Shown: positions 44,365 to 56,807 of the stretch, one piece after another | How positions within the stretch are numbered: position 1 is the first letter of the stretch | Layout: each line of letters begins with the position of its first letter | NCBI GenBank assembly: GCA_026901365.1 | Contig: QLOH01000048.1 | Location: forward strand, 682,001-746,000 | DNA length: 64,000 nt | Source: Sesbania bispinosa | Taxonomy: Eukaryota; Streptophyta; Magnoliopsida; Fabales; Fabaceae | Direction: 5' to 3' | Notes under the pieces: model-generated | Seen by the model: the letters and a program-made list of their open reading frames with translations, nothing else | Databases searched by the model: none | Told to the model about the DNA's origin: nothing | Program-made: the position numbers and the translations under genes

Positions 44365-44811
44365 TGCGACACCCTTAGTTATACCGCTAACGAATATCAC
44401 ATATGACACGTGGACCGTCAAACTTTCTGTTTTTAGAAACGTCAAAATACGGACTAATTTTTTTTTTAAAAAGGGTTTTATTTGTCACCAACCTATTACA
44501 TCTCTAATTTCATTTAAGTATTTACGAAATATCCTTCCTTAATTTGAAACTCGCTTTCCTAAAACATCTAGACGGTTATTACCTCGCGCACATACACAAC
44601 ATACACGCGGTTATAAATCAGCATAAGAAAAGGAAACAACATAAATATATACATACAACATAACCTCAGTGTATTTGTCGAGCTATCCAGATATCCACAT
44701 CAAAATACGAGTTATGGTAGCAGACCAAAACAAACAAGACCTCGAACAAAATACAAAATGAGAGGTCACTAAATTAGAGCTGATACTACCTAGACTCAAA
44801 CCAAACTAGTC

Positions 44812-45293
44812 CTACTCGTCACTAGACGGATCTTCCTCCGGCTCCTCTTCCTCTGGATCCTCCTCTGAATTCTCTCCCGGGGCCTCCTCCTCATCCGAGG
44901 TGTCGTCAATCACAATCAGATCTAGCTTACTTGTGTGAGAGCGGCCTTGCGCATCAGGATGCATAGGCTGAGAAACTGACGCCTCAAAAAAAGGTGAGTA
45001 CCTAGGAGAGTCTAGTCCGACCATGTCAATCATCTGAGATGACCGCAAACGACAAAGAAGAAGCGGGGCGACGACGTGCAGGACGGAAGGTAGTGTAGCG
45101 CACCAAGCTAGGTGGCGTCGGGAACTCGAGAGTCACAGGCACAATGAAATCCAACTCTGGTACAAGCGCAAGTCCGGGATGAGAGATGATGACACAAGAC
45201 TTCCCCCCGAAAACTCACATCTGCGAGGGATGTTTCGTCACCCTCCAGGTGCCCCTCGGCATCCACTGTAGCCGCACTTGCATCGATGTCATA
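44812..45293 (-). pseudogene. Broken copy of the LTR ORF (E left LTR)
   Basis: Homologue of the frame at 37120-37686. The start region MTSMQVRLQWMPRGTWRVT is readable, then a frameshift in the middle disrupts it. The C-terminal part is open from 45048 and keeps DLIVIDDTSDEEEAPGE and the acidic tail to TAG at 44812. The tail ends earlier (PSSDE) than in E1. Confidence 0.5.
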
Positions 45294-45929
45294 GCTGAAA
45301 TCTCCGATACCGGCTATCGACGTGACGAGAAGAACACATCAACAAGAGATAGAAAAGAAGGGTGAGAACATCGTATGAACTCACAGCATGTAGGACACAG
45401 TAAACTAGACCATACACACACACAGGGTATTCACACAATTCAATCAACAATGAATACAGCTTATATCATCATGATGCATATAGACTAATGCATGCGGGCG
45501 CAGGGAAACATCACCATCCGCAGTTCACACAGCAACTGCCCGACCATATATGCACAACGTATCAGGAGTTAGAGTCTGTTCTAGAGCGCGGTACTTATAT
45601 TTTTCTTTTGGCCAAATTTATCCGACTTCCAGACAATCTCAACTGACCCTGAAAACTTGAGAGCGACATGATAGTCAAGCCTGTACCCCCATTTACTCGA
45701 CAGTAGGGAGCGAGCCTACGTCACCTGAGCCATTTTGGGGACCTGACTATCCTCAGGGCTGGCATCCCCCCTCGAGGACCCGCTGGCATTCTTTGCAAAA
45801 CCCAGTGCACCCGTCCCTACAAGTTTCACACTGTACCGAGTGTCACTGCCATATAGGTCGCAAGGTTTTCAACCTCGATCATAAACAATGCGTTATGATG
45901 CATGCCACACAACAATGCCTACAACATTC

Positions 45930-46145
45930 ACACCCTTTCAGGTAAAGCCCATCGAATCATTCAACGTCACCACTTACTCGTGGTACGTCCCGACTCAATG
46001 TCTTTCCTTCAAGGAAAACCAGACAATGCTTTCTCAGCAAACACAATCCTTACAGGCAAAGCCCATCAAATCATTCAACGTCACCACTTACCCGTGGTAC
46101 GACCCGATTCAATGTCTTTCCTTCAAGGAAATCGAACCCTATCTT
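45930..46145. repeat. 114-bp tandem duplication in the E left LTR
   Basis: AAAGCCCATCGAATCATTCA-type sequence at 45944 is repeated 114 bp later, followed in both by CAATGTCTTTCCTTCAAGGAA-like text. E1 has a single unit. Confidence 0.85.
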
Positions 46146-48300
46146 GGGTTGGAACCGCTCTCTCTCACTAAGCTTCTCAAGTCTTATGCAGAAGGAGTGT
46201 GTTGGTTATAATCTTTTAAGGTAGTTTGCACTAATGTTCCTCTTTGAATCAGTATTCATTTCCACTTGAATCCTATAACTTACTAAGACTTATGATTGTG
46301 TCTTATGGATAGCATCACTTCCCCTAATTAAGATTAGGTTTAACCCTCAATTATAATTAGTCTTCATTAACTGAACTATGATTAATCTTAATCCTTACTT
46401 AAGGTCCCAATTAATTCCTAATTATCCCTTAATCTCTTTCTTAATCTTGGATTAAGCTTTTAACTATATTTGATTAAGGTTAATCATAATTAATCATTTC
46501 TTAATCATCATTAAGGCTTAATTACTTAATTAATACTTCATTAAGGTTAATTAACTTTTAGCTTTAATTAAATTTTCTTAATTATCTTAAGTAGATTTGA
46601 TTAATTAACTTAGATAATTAAATTAGTTAAGCTCACTAATTAATTTCTAAATTTTAATTTTAATAACTTGGATTAGAGTTGAAGTCCAGCTCTAATCTAA
46701 GCTCAATTCCATAAATAATTTTGGTTGACTTTTAATGAGTCTTTGACTCTCTCTTTTTTTTTTGAAGGTTTTGGGCCTGAACCAAAGGTCCAAAGGTTAG
46801 ATGACTCATAGGAGCCCATTTTTACACATGACAAGTCAAAATGTTGACTTTTGTGTTGACTTTTATTTGGACTACACTTGGAATCCGAATTTAGCTCCTT
46901 TTATATTTTCCAAAATTTATTAATTAAATTAAAATCCTTTTGGTAAATTTAGTGTTTTAACCTATTGGACCATTTAGGCCCAAAAACATATTTTTCATTT
47001 TCACTTGACCTTTTCAAGATAAAAAAACATTCTTGATGAGTTTCATCAAGAACAACCTTAAGAACACCAAGAACACCTTGAATGTTCATCAAACACCAAT
47101 TTTCCAACAACATCCAAACTTTACCAAATTCAACACAATCATCAACAAGCATTATAAACAACAAATATCATGCTAATTCATCCAAAATCATCCATACACA
47201 TACTCAAGTTCATAACTTTATTTCTAAGCTCCTAAAAATTATTTTCAAGAATCAATCATCCAAACAATTTCATAAATTCAACAACTTCACGCATGTTCAT
47301 AAATCCATCATCAAAACACATTTCCAACATCAATTAAAATTTTAGAAACATGCAACCCCCATTAAATCAAAATAGTTGAACCATATAGGAGAAAAATGGA
47401 GAATTTTTTTTTCAAGCAAAAGCATGGTTTGCATGTAACTCAAAACATCATCCAAGCATTTTTCAAGCATCATCAACCAATCAAAATCACCATGCAAGGC
47501 TATGGTGAAATAGCCTAACCATATCTCACAAGAGATAGGTTCCAATAACTCATTTTTTCAAGGGAAAAACAAGAATAAAGACAAGGATCAAGGTCAATCC
47601 TTGACTCTAGTCACCAATCCTACTAGAGTTCAAGTTCTCCCCCCCCTACCTATGGAATTTCCTCAAAATAAGGTGCAGCAACAGCCCTTGAAAACAGCTC
47701 CCAAAACAGCCCCAAAAATCCTTCCTTTGGTCACCAACAAGAGTTTTGCAAGGCTAGAAGGCTAGGTGTTTGAAGCTTTCGTTCAAAGATGGAACCTTGG
47801 CTTTGAATGTGTTTGATGAAGATTGAAAGATTTTGGGAGAAAATGGGGGAGGGGGCTCACGGTTTTGGCTTTGAGAAGAAGAGAGAAATGAGAGAAAATT
47901 TGGAGACTTGCATGTGTGGGAAATGAAAAATGAATAAGTTTTAATGGTTAATGTGATAATTTCCTAACTTAACACATGGCTTGGAAAGAAAGAAAAAGAA
48001 AGACAAGTGTCTCTCATGCACCATGCCTACACATGCATGGCTTGCATGAGAAGCCAAGGGGAGGTTTGTGCAATTTTTCTGGCCCGGATCAAGAGTATTC
48101 GGGCCCGGTTCAAGGGACAGTTGGGGCAAAAAGGTCATTTTTCACAGAAAAATCCCAAAAATTCCCAAAAATTCTAGAAAAATAGGAAATTCATTCCTAA
48201 ACTAAAAAATATAAATTTTGATGATTAAAAATAATTTTAATCACTCAAAATTCAATAAAACACACAATACGGCAAAAACGATAAAAACGCGGGTGTTACA

Positions 48301-48312
48301 TCTCTCCCCTCC
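48301..48312 (-). other. Polypurine tract of E
   Basis: The minus strand reads AGGAGGGGAGAGA against the 3' LTR, preceded by AATTTCGAGGACAAAATTTC, which is shared with the end of A. Confidence 0.87.
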
Positions 48313-48779
48313 TAAAAAGAAATTTTGTCCTCGAAATTTGTGCGCACCTTCTTGAAATATATGAGGATGCGACTTCTTCATTTGCTCTTCCAATTCCCAG
48401 GTTGCATTCTCTTCATCAGTTGTACTCCAAATAACCTTTACCGACGGAATCCCTTTTTTCCTTTTAACTGCTTAATCCTTCGGTTCCCGATTCGCACCGG
48501 TAATACCTCATAAGTTAAATTTTCTTTTAATTGTATTACGTCGGGTTCCATGACGTGTGAAGGGTCAGGAATATACTTTCGGAGTTGTGACACATGGAAT
48601 ACATCATGAAGATTAGAAAGAAAAGGCGGTAAGGTAATTTGGTAAGCAACAACACCAATTCTTTTCAGAATTTGATAGGGACCAACAAATTTAGGCGTGA
48701 GCTTTCGAGATCGCATCGCCCTACCAACCCCAGTCATTGGTGTAAATCTCAAAAAGACATGGTCTCCTTCTCCGATCAT
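48313..48779 (-). pseudogene. Integrase C-terminus and chromodomain of E
   Basis: From 48779 the frame has the integrase C-terminal block TPKFVGPYQILKRIGVVAYQ and LHDVFHVSQLRKYIPDPSHV. It ends at 48438 after a frameshift. In the shifted frame the sequence continues as IPSVKVIWSTTDEENATWEL and EEQMKKSHPHIF, a typical chromodomain tail with its conserved Trp residues. In chromoviruses this domain is thought to direct integration to particular chromatin. The frame is broken once and the upstream integrase is deleted, so it is non-functional. Confidence 0.88.
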
Positions 48780-48931
48780 AGTAACTTTTCTGCCTGCTCT
48801 GTGATATTCTCATCCTTTCCTGAATCATCTAAATCTTGGTTCCTAATACTTGCTGCAGACTACCCAAAGTCTGAATGTAAATCTAGGGTCTCTATCTGAC
48901 ACTATGCTAGACGGAATCCCATGTAACCTCA
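48780..48931 (-). pseudogene. Remnant of the E integrase core
   Basis: Minus-strand translation reads NEVMRLHGIPSSIVSDRDPR, which contains the second catalytic Asp motif (SDRDPRF). After a frameshift, SLQQVLGTKI follows directly, then ERMRISQSRQKSYYD. The first catalytic Asp is lost at the 48932 junction and the Glu is lost between LGTKI and ERMRI. Two separate deletions therefore removed two of the three catalytic residues. Confidence 0.82.
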
Positions 48932-49384
48932 TTACTTCATTTTTATTCCAGACCACCAAAACATCTTCTTCAGATCTTGATACATCTTAGTTGTTCCAGG
49001 GTGAATACTCAATCCACTCTTATGAGCCTCATCTAAGATCAGTTTCCTTATTTCCTTATTATTAGGTACGCATATCCTACCCTTGAATCTAATAATCCCA
49101 TCAGTTCCCCTACAAAACTCAGATTCTCCTTTCTTAGGGACTAGATCCTTCAAAACTTGCAAAGATTGATCCACATCCTGTGCTACACGAACTTGCTCCA
49201 AGATATCATTTGAAATCTTCAAAGTTCCCAATCTCACACTCTTAGGATCAAATCCAACATCTAGGTTCAGGTCTCCAAACTCTTCTATCAGTTCTAGCTC
49301 CTTAACCATCATTGTTGACATATGCAAAGATTTCCTACTCAACGCATCTGCTACGACATTGGCTTTCCCAGGGTGGTACTGCAA
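48932..49384 (-). pseudogene. RNase H end and integrase N-terminus of E
   Basis: It begins with QYHPGKANVVADALSRKS, the conserved end of the Ty3/gypsy RNase H/connection region, runs through a linker (LGTLKISNDILEQVRVAQ), and ends in the integrase zinc-binding region ILDEAHKSGLSIHPGTTKMY with WWSGIKMK. The CxxC half of the zinc finger is missing because a deletion joins this point to the core remnant. It is one frame away from RNase H (shift near 49375). Confidence 0.87.
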
Positions 49385-49730
49385 ACTAAATCATAATCCT
49401 TCAAAAACTCCATCCATCGCCTTTGTCTCATATTCAACTCCTTCTGATCAAACAGATACTTCAAGCTCTTATGGTCACTAAAGACTTTAAACCTAGCGCC
49501 ATACAGATGGTGCCTCCAAATCTTCAGAGCAAAAACTATGGCAGCCAACTCTAGATCATGCATAGGGTAATTTACTTCATGTGTTCGCAGTTTCCTAGAG
49601 GCATAAGCCACTACTTTTCCTTTTTGCATCAACACACAGCCTAATCCTTGTTTCGAAGCATCATAATACACTTCAAAACTCTCTTGTGGGTCAGGTAAGA
49701 CTAAAACAGGCGCATAAGTTAACCTCCTTT
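49351..49730 (-). pseudogene. RNase H of E
   Basis: The frame from 49671 shows the Ty3/gypsy RNase H signatures: YYDASKQGLGCVLMQ with the first Asp, GKVVAYASRKLRTHEVNYP, the Glu in HDLELAAIVFALK, and FSDHKSLKYLFDQKELNMRQ with the third acidic residue. Acidic residues are intact. It is separated from the preceding fragment by a frameshift near 49731 and from the next by a shift near 49375. Confidence 0.9.
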
Positions 49731-50684
49731 TCAGTTCCTGAAAATATCCTCACACTTCTGGCTCCAAACGAAAGGTTGATCTTTCCTAATCAGACGGTTC
49801 AACGGAGTTGCTAACCTAGAAAAATTCTCAATAAACTTACGATAGTAACCGGCTAACCCCAAAAAGCTTCTCACTTCCGTCACAGTCTTAGGTGCTTCCC
49901 ACTGTAATACAGTTTCTACCTTAGTTGGGTCTACGCTAACTCCTCCACTAGAGATCACATGGCCTAGGAAGTTCACTTCCTTTAACCAGAATTCACACTT
50001 AGATAGCTTAGCGTACAACTTTCTATCCCTCATGGTCTGCAAGGCTACTCTAAGATGCTCTGCATGCTCTTCCTCCAAAGAAGAAAGTATCATGTAGATT
50101 TGAGCTTCTTCTCTCAAAGAAGCATTCACTTGGTTGGCGGACAAGAATCTCGTACTTACGGAATCAGAAGTAGAGGGAGATAAAGAATTAAACATGACAG
50201 ATTTGCTATGACAGTCAAGTTGGACTCGATTGGAAGATAACCAGTCCATTCCCAAAACAATATCAAGTTGAGAAAGAGGCAAACAAATCAAATCAGCAGA
50301 GAAGGTTTTATCACCAATGGTGATAGGACAGTTCAAACAAGCTAATGAAGTGATCACAGGTTTAGCAGTAGGAGTAGAAACAACAAGATCATAGGGTAAT
50401 TTAGCAACAGGCAATCTCAATCGTTTCACACACTCCAGAGAAATAAAAGAATGCGTCGCACCCGAATCATATAATACAATTAAAGGAATTCCACTTATAA
50501 CGTAGTTACCTTGGATCAGATCCTCGAATTCAGCAGCTTTAGCACCGCTCATGGTGAACACTCTACCTCTGGTTCTGAGTCTTCCAGCTTGTGCATTCAG
50601 ATTCGACACAGGTGCACTTGCAACACCACTACCACTTCCTCTCAAAGTAGGGCAATCCCTCTTAAAATGGCCACTTTGTTGCAA
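49731..50684 (-). pseudogene. Protease plus truncated reverse transcriptase of E
   Basis: After a zinc knuckle half (SGHFKRDCPTL), the protease has its active site at about residue 73 in LYDSGATHSFIS, followed by LDIVLGMDWLSSNRVQLDCH. Around residue 200 the text changes abruptly from the protease-RT linker to EEHAEHLRVALQTMRDRKLY and CEFWLKEVNFLGHVISSGG, the late part of reverse transcriptase. The fingers and palm, with YxDD, are therefore deleted in frame. RT connection motifs (FLGLAGYYRKFIENFS) then follow. The product could not polymerise DNA. Confidence 0.9.
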
Positions 50685-51635
50685 TAATAACAGACGGTTC
50701 CGACAGATGGATTGACAGGTTGGTTCTTGTACGGACAGTCCTTCAGGAGATGGTTCTTCTTACAACGCGAGCAGCTGGCGTAGTTGTTGCCGGTACTGCT
50801 TGCAGGACTTCCCCCACTAGCAACCATTGATTGAGGTCTCACGACACTCCCAGATGATGAGCCAAAGTTGTCCCTTGGGACAAAGTAGGGCTTCCTCCTT
50901 TCTTGTGTCACCTTAGGTTTGTTCCTTTACAGGCCGAAATTCTTCCAATGAGCTTGTCTCGCTTTGGTTTCGTCCTCAAAGATGCAGCAGATGTTAACCA
51001 TCTTAGAAAACTCAGTGATCTGTTGATAGCCAATGGCTTGCTTGATCTCTGGCCTCAATCCACTTTCAAACTTCGAGCACTTGGATCCCTCATCTACGGT
51101 GTTCTGGAAGTATGGGCAGAACTTGGACAACTCCTCGAACTTTGTTGCGTACTCCCCAACAGTCATACTCCCTTGCTCTAGTTTCAGGAACTCCACTTCT
51201 TTACGCTTCCTCAGATCGGTCAGAAAATACTTCAGGAGAAAGGTCTCCTTGAACAAATTCCAGGTAATCAGCCTCCCAGTCGCTTCTAACTGACGCCTGG
51301 CATACTCCCACCAGTGCTGAGCTTCCTCAACCATCATAAACACAGCCAATGTTACCTTCTGCTCGTCAGGACAACCCATAGCCAAGAAAATCTTCTCCAA
51401 TTCTTCTAACCATAGCTAAGATCCATCCGGGTCATGACCTCCTTTGAATTGCGGGCGGGTTGTTCTTCTTGAAGGTAGACAGCCCACGATAAGCGTCAAG
51501 AATGTTGTTCTGATTCTGATTACGAGCTTGGTTCATCTCGTTTAGCGTTTGTTGTTGGTTCTCTAGAACGTCCGCGATTCTCCCCAGGAGATCGTTCATC
51601 ACAGGGTTACCTCTTCCTGCCATGTAATCCTGCAT
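50642..51635 (-). pseudogene. Gag of E
   Basis: The start at 51635 (MQDYMAGRGNPVMNDLLGRI) is followed by a frameshift. The Retrotrans_gag core is in 51400-50927 (EEAQHWWEYARRQLEATGR, LEQGSMTVGEYATKFEELSK). After TAA at 50927-50929 the frame continues with CSRCKKNHLLKDCPY, a knuckle-like motif, and CYYC, the start of a second CCHC knuckle, which is completed in the next frame after a shift near 50680. Gag packages the RNA. The interruptions are one frameshift, at least two stops and the final shift. Confidence 0.88.
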
Positions 51636-51871
51636 TCACAGAGTACATCAATTTCATCCGTTTCATGCAGAACCATTCAAGCAAGAAAGAGTAACTCTAC
51701 ACAGATTCTCATATCACTACCTTTGTACAGCTAGTAATACAAGAGCAAACAGTCCACACAAGGCAAACAATTCACACAAACAAACAATCAACACAGAGTA
51801 TACACAGATGGAAGGGTATTATAGACCATACCCGAGGCCAAAAGGAAAGAACAACTCTGATACCACCTAAA
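51636..51871 (-). other. Short leader and PBS of E
   Basis: About 220 bp of untranslated sequence, with the tRNA-Met-type PBS TGGTATCAGAG on the minus strand at 51855-51865, six bases from the LTR. Confidence 0.85.
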
Positions 51872-52309
51872 TGCGACACCCTTAGTTATACCGCTAAGAA
51901 TATCACATATGACATGTGACCGTCGAACTTTCTGTTTTTAGAAACGTCAAAATACGGAATTTTTTTTAAAGGGTTTATTTGTCACCAACCTATTACATCT
52001 CTAATTTCATTTTAAGTATTTACGAAATATCCTTTCCTTAATTTGAAACTCGCTTTCCTAAAACATCTAGACGGTTATTACCTCGCGCACATACACAACA
52101 TACACGCAGTTATAAAATCAGCATAAGAAAAGGAAACAACATGAATATATACATACAACATAACCTCAGTGTATCTCTCGAGCTATCCAGATATCCACAT
52201 CAAAATACGAGTTCTGGTAGTAGACCAAAATAAACAAGACCTCGAACAAAATACAAATGAGAGGTCACTAAATCAGAGCTGATACTACCTAGACTCAACC
52301 ACACTAGTC

Positions 52310-52802
52310 CTACTCGTCACTAGACGGATCTTCCTCTGGCTCCTCTTCCTATGGATCCTCCTCTGAATTCTCTCCCGGGGCCTCCTCCTCATCCGAGGTG
52401 TCGTCAATCACAATAAGATCTAGCTTACTTGTGAGAGAGCGGCCTTGCGCATCAGGACGCATAGGCTAAGAATCTGACACCTCAGAAAAAGGTGAGTACC
52501 TAGGAGAGTCTAGTCCGACCATGTCAGTCATTCGAGATGACCGCGACGACGAAGAAGAAGCGGGGGCGACGACGTGAAGGACGGAAGGTAGTGTAACGCA
52601 CCAAGCTAGGTGGCGTCGGGAACTTGAGAGTCACACGCACAATGAAATCCAACTCCAGTACAAGCGGAAGTCTGGGATGAGAGATGATGACACGGACTTC
52701 CCCCGAAAACACCCCTCTTCGAGGGATGTTTGTCACCCTCCAGGTGCCCCTCGGCATCCACCGTAGCAACACTTGCATCGATGTCATAGCTAAAATCTCC
52801 AA
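52310..52802 (-). pseudogene. Broken copy of the LTR ORF (E right LTR)
   Basis: From 52802 the first ~80 residues are open and match E1 (MTSMQVLLRWMPRGTWRVTN, EVRVIISHPRLPLVLELDF). A frameshift follows near 52560. The downstream frame keeps DLIVIDDTSDEEEAPGE and the acidic tail but has stops within it. It shows the N-terminal half that the left LTR has lost. Confidence 0.5.
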
Positions 52803-53424
52803 TACCGGCTATCGACGTGACGAGAAGAACACAGCAACAAGAGATAGAAAAGAAGGGTGAGAACATCGCATGAACTCACAACATGTAGGACATAGTAAAC
52901 TAGAGCATACACACACACAAGGTATTCACACAATTCAATCAACAATGAATATAGCTTATATCATCATGATGCATATAGACTAATGCATGCGGGCCCATGG
53001 AAACATCACCATCCGCAGTGTACACAGCAACTGCCTGACCATATATGCACAACGTATCAGGAGTTAGAGTCTGTACTAGCGCGGTACTTATATTTTTCTT
53101 TTGGCAAATTTTATCCGACTTCCAGACAATCTCAACTGACCCTGAAAACTTGAGAGCGACAGGATAGTCAAGCCTGTACCCCATTTACTCGACAGTAGAG
53201 AGCGAGCCTACGTCACCTGAGCCATTTTGGGACCTGACTATCCTCAGGGCCGGCATCCCCCCTCGAGGACCCGCTGGCGTTCTTTGCAAAACCCAGTGCA
53301 CACGTCCCTACTAGTTTCACACTGTACCGAGTGTCACTGCCATATAGGTCGCAAGGTTTTCAACCTCGATCATCAACAATGCGTTATGATGCATGTCACA
53401 CAACAATGCCTACAACATTCACAT

Positions 53425-53640
53425 CCTTTCAAGTAAAGCCCATCGAATCATGCAACGTCACAACTTACCCGTGGTACGGTCCAACTCAATGTCTTTCCTT
53501 CAAGGAAAATCGGACAATGCTTTCTCAGCATACACAATCCTTACAGGCAAAGCCGATCGAATCATTCAATGTCACAACTTACCCTTGGTACGGCCCGATT
53601 CAATGTCTTTCCTTCAAGGAAAACCGAACCCTATCTTGGG
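53425..53640. repeat. 114-bp tandem duplication in the E right LTR
   Basis: AAAGCCCATCGAATCATGCA near 53434 and AAAGCCGATCGAATCATTCA 114 bp later. It is the same duplication as in the left LTR, so it predates the insertion. Confidence 0.85.
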
Positions 53641-55782
53641 TTGGAACCGCACTCTCTCACTAAGCTTCTCAAGTCTTATGCAGAAGGAGTGTGTTGGTTA
53701 TAATCTTTTAAGGTAGTTTGCACTAATGTTCCTCTTTGAATCAGTATTCATTTCCACTTGAATCCTATAACTTATTAAGACTTATGATTGTGTCTTATGG
53801 ATAACATCCCTTCACCTAATTAAGATTAGGTTTAACCCTTAATTATAATTAGTCTTCATTAACTGAACTATGATTAATCTTAATCCTTACTTAAGGTCCC
53901 AATTAATTCCTAATTATCCCTTAATCTCTTTCTTAATCTTGGATTAAGCTTTTAACTATATTTGATTAAGGTTAATCATAATTAATCATTTCTTAATCAT
54001 CATTAAGGCTTAATTACTTAATTAATACTTCATTAAGGTTAATTAACTTTTAGCTTTAATTAATTTTTCTAAATTATCTAAGGTAGATTTGATTAATTAA
54101 CTTAGGTAATTAAATTAGTTAAGCTCACTAATTAATTTCTAAATTTTAATTTTAATAACTTGGATTAGAGTTGAAGTCCAACTCTAATCTAAGCCCAATT
54201 CCATAAATTATTTTTGGTTGACTTTTAATGAGTCTTTGACTCTTTTTTTTTTAAGGTTTTGGGCCTGAACCAAAGGTCCAAAGGTTGGATGACTCATAGG
54301 AGCCCATTTTTACACATGACAAGTCAAAATGTTGACTTTTGTGTTGACTTTTATTTGGACTACACTTGGAATCTGAATTTAGTTCCTTTTATATTTTCCA
54401 AAATTTATTAATTAAATTAAAATCCTTTTGGTAAATTTAGTGTTTTAACCTATAGGACCATTTAGGCCCAAAAACATATTTGTCATTTTCACTTGACCTT
54501 TTCATGATCAAAAAGCATTCTTGATGAGTTTCATCAAGAACAACCTCAAGAACACCAAGAACACCTTGAATGTTCATCAAAACACCAATTTTCCAACAAC
54601 ATCCAAACTTTACCAAAATTCAACACAATCATCAACAAGCATTATAAACAACAAATATCATGCTAATTCATCCAAAATCATCCATGCACATATTCAAGTT
54701 CATAACTTTATTTCTAAGCTCAAACATCATTTTTCAAGAATCAATCATCCAAACAATTTCATAAATTCAACAACTTCATGTATGTTCATAAATCCATCAT
54801 CAAAACACATTTCCAACATCAATTAAAATTTTAGAAACATGCCGCCCCATTAAATCAAAATAGCCGAACCATATAGGAGAAAAATGGAGAATTTTTTTTC
54901 AAGCAAAAGCATGGTTTGCATGTAACTCAAAACATCATCCAAGCATTTTTCAAGCATCATCAACCAATCAAAATCACCATGCAAGGCTATGGTGAAATAG
55001 CCGAACCATATCTCACAAGAGATAGGTTCCAACAACTCTTTTTTTCAAGGGAAAAACAAGAATAAAGACAAGGATCAAGGGCAATCCTTGACTCTACTCA
55101 CCAATCCTACTAGAGTTCAAGTTCTCCCCCCACCCCTACCTAAGGAATTTCCTCAAAATAAGGTGCAGCAACAGCCCTTTAAACAGCTCCCAAAACAGCC
55201 CCAAAAATCCTTCCTTTGGTCACCAACAAGAGTTTTGCAAGGCTAGATGGCTAGGTGTTTGAAGCTTTGGTTCAAAGATGGAACCTTGGCTTTGAATGTG
55301 TTTGATGAAGATTGAAAGATTTTGGGAGAAAATGGGGGAGGGGCTCACGGTTTTGGCTTGTAGAAGAAGAGAGAAATGAGAGAAAATTTGGAGACTTGCA
55401 TGTGTGGGAAATGAAAAATGAATAAGTTTTAATGGTTAATGTGATAATTTCCTGATTTAACACATGGCTTGGAAATAAAGAAAAAGAAAGACAAGTGTCT
55501 CTCATGCACCATGCCTACACATGCACGACTTGCATGAGAAGCCAAGGGGAGGTTTGTGCAATTTTTCTAGCCCGGATCAAGAATATTCGGGCCCGGTTCA
55601 AGGGACATTACGGGCAAAAAGGTCATTTTTCACAGAAAATTCCCAAAAATTCTAGAAAAATAGGAAATTCATTCCTAAACTCAAAAATATAAATTTTGAT
55701 GATTAAAAATAATTTTAATCACTCAAAATTCAATAAAACACACAATACAGCAAAACGGTAAAAACGCGGGTGTTATAGAAAT

Positions 55783-56807
55783 CTCTCATTCTCACGGGTA
55801 AGTGTTTCCCTCAATCTTTTTCACCACCGTTGAACAACTAGAATTGATAGTTGTTTCCAACATCTGAACTTGCAAGTAGTTAATATGGATCAAAAGGTCT
55901 TTGCTTTGGTTGTAATGAGGCTGGGCTATCAAGAAATCATGGTTTTTCTAGATATGCAAAGAACACTTTGAATAGAGAGCATCTTGTGGTTGTGCTTTGG
56001 AACTTCTCTCAATTCACCAAGTTATTCTTGAACTATCACCCTTTTTCAGTTGGCCTCTTTGTTTGAAGAAATACTCCCCCCAACTTATTCAATTTCCACA
56101 CTTTTGTGCAGATTTTTTTTTTGAATAATATACAATAACATAGAGAATTTATTTATGAGGGAGTATTCTTCTTTGTGATTTCTTGTGCATGCTCTTTGAA
56201 TCTCTATGACCTTTCATTTCACCAACCTCTTGTCCCATGTTATTGTGGTGCACCTTACTCTCTATCCCAAGTGTGAAGGGACATGGTATGATCATTAATC
56301 ATGGCTGGGGTGCATTAAAGGAAATATTAAGGCTCAAATGGACAATAAAAAAAAATGGAAACATTTAATCAAGGTTGGCTGTTTGGAAAATATTATAATC
56401 ACAAAATATGCCTTTGTCACTTCCATATCTTCCACTATCAAGAAAAAATTCAGAAACTCAAGCAATAACAGTTGACAAGCAACGGTGAAAAGCTCTCAAT
56501 TTTAGTGTTTGGGCTCTCAGCTCACCGGTTATTGGCTAAAATTCCTTGATAAAGCACTTACTAGTTTTATTTAACTATCCTGATAGGTTCTCCTGAGATG
56601 TATCCTAATTCTAACTTATTATGGAATTAATCACAAAACCCTATCATTTTTCCTAGTTTGGTTAGTTAAACTACTTAAATACAAAGAATTTTGAAAAAGT
56701 TGCCTTAGTTCCTAATTCCTAAGGTCCTAAAAAGTCCTAAAAATTTTAAAAATTTAATAGAAAAATAGAAAATAACAAAATAAGTACTGCCTAGTCACCC
56801 CCTGGGA
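55783..56807 (-). other. F interior, non-coding 3' part
   Basis: About 1 kb between the E border and the end of the transposon-protein ORF. It is AT-rich, with no domain motif or long frame in either strand. Confidence 0.7.

Larger units (their letters stand above)
44365..48300 (-). repeat. E 3' LTR (left copy)
   Basis: 3936 bp, TGCGACACCC to GGGTGTTACA. It contains a broken LTR ORF (44812-45293), a 114-bp tandem duplication (about 45930-46145) and the AT-rich block (46320-46660). Confidence 0.92.
44365..55777 (-). mobile_element. E: chromovirus (chromodomain) element with internal deletions
   Basis: LTRs of 3936 and 3906 bp (44365-48300, 51872-55777) are flanked by GAAAT at 44360-44364 and 55778-55782. 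The minus-strand interior (3.57 kb) has PBS, gag, zinc knuckles, protease, partial reverse transcriptase, RNase H, partial integrase, integrase C-terminus, chromodomain and PPT in the normal order. Most of the reverse transcriptase, including the YxDD region, and two parts of the integrase core are deleted. The chromodomain and long LTRs suggest the Tekay/Del group. It is non-autonomous and inserted within F. Confidence 0.93.
51872..55777 (-). repeat. E 5' LTR (right copy)
   Basis: 3906 bp, TGCGACACCC to GGGTGTTATA (last CA mutated to TA). It is closely similar to 44365-48300. It contains a broken LTR ORF, a 114-bp duplication (about 53425-53640) and the AT-rich block (53815-54150). TSD GAAAT follows. 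Confidence 0.92.
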
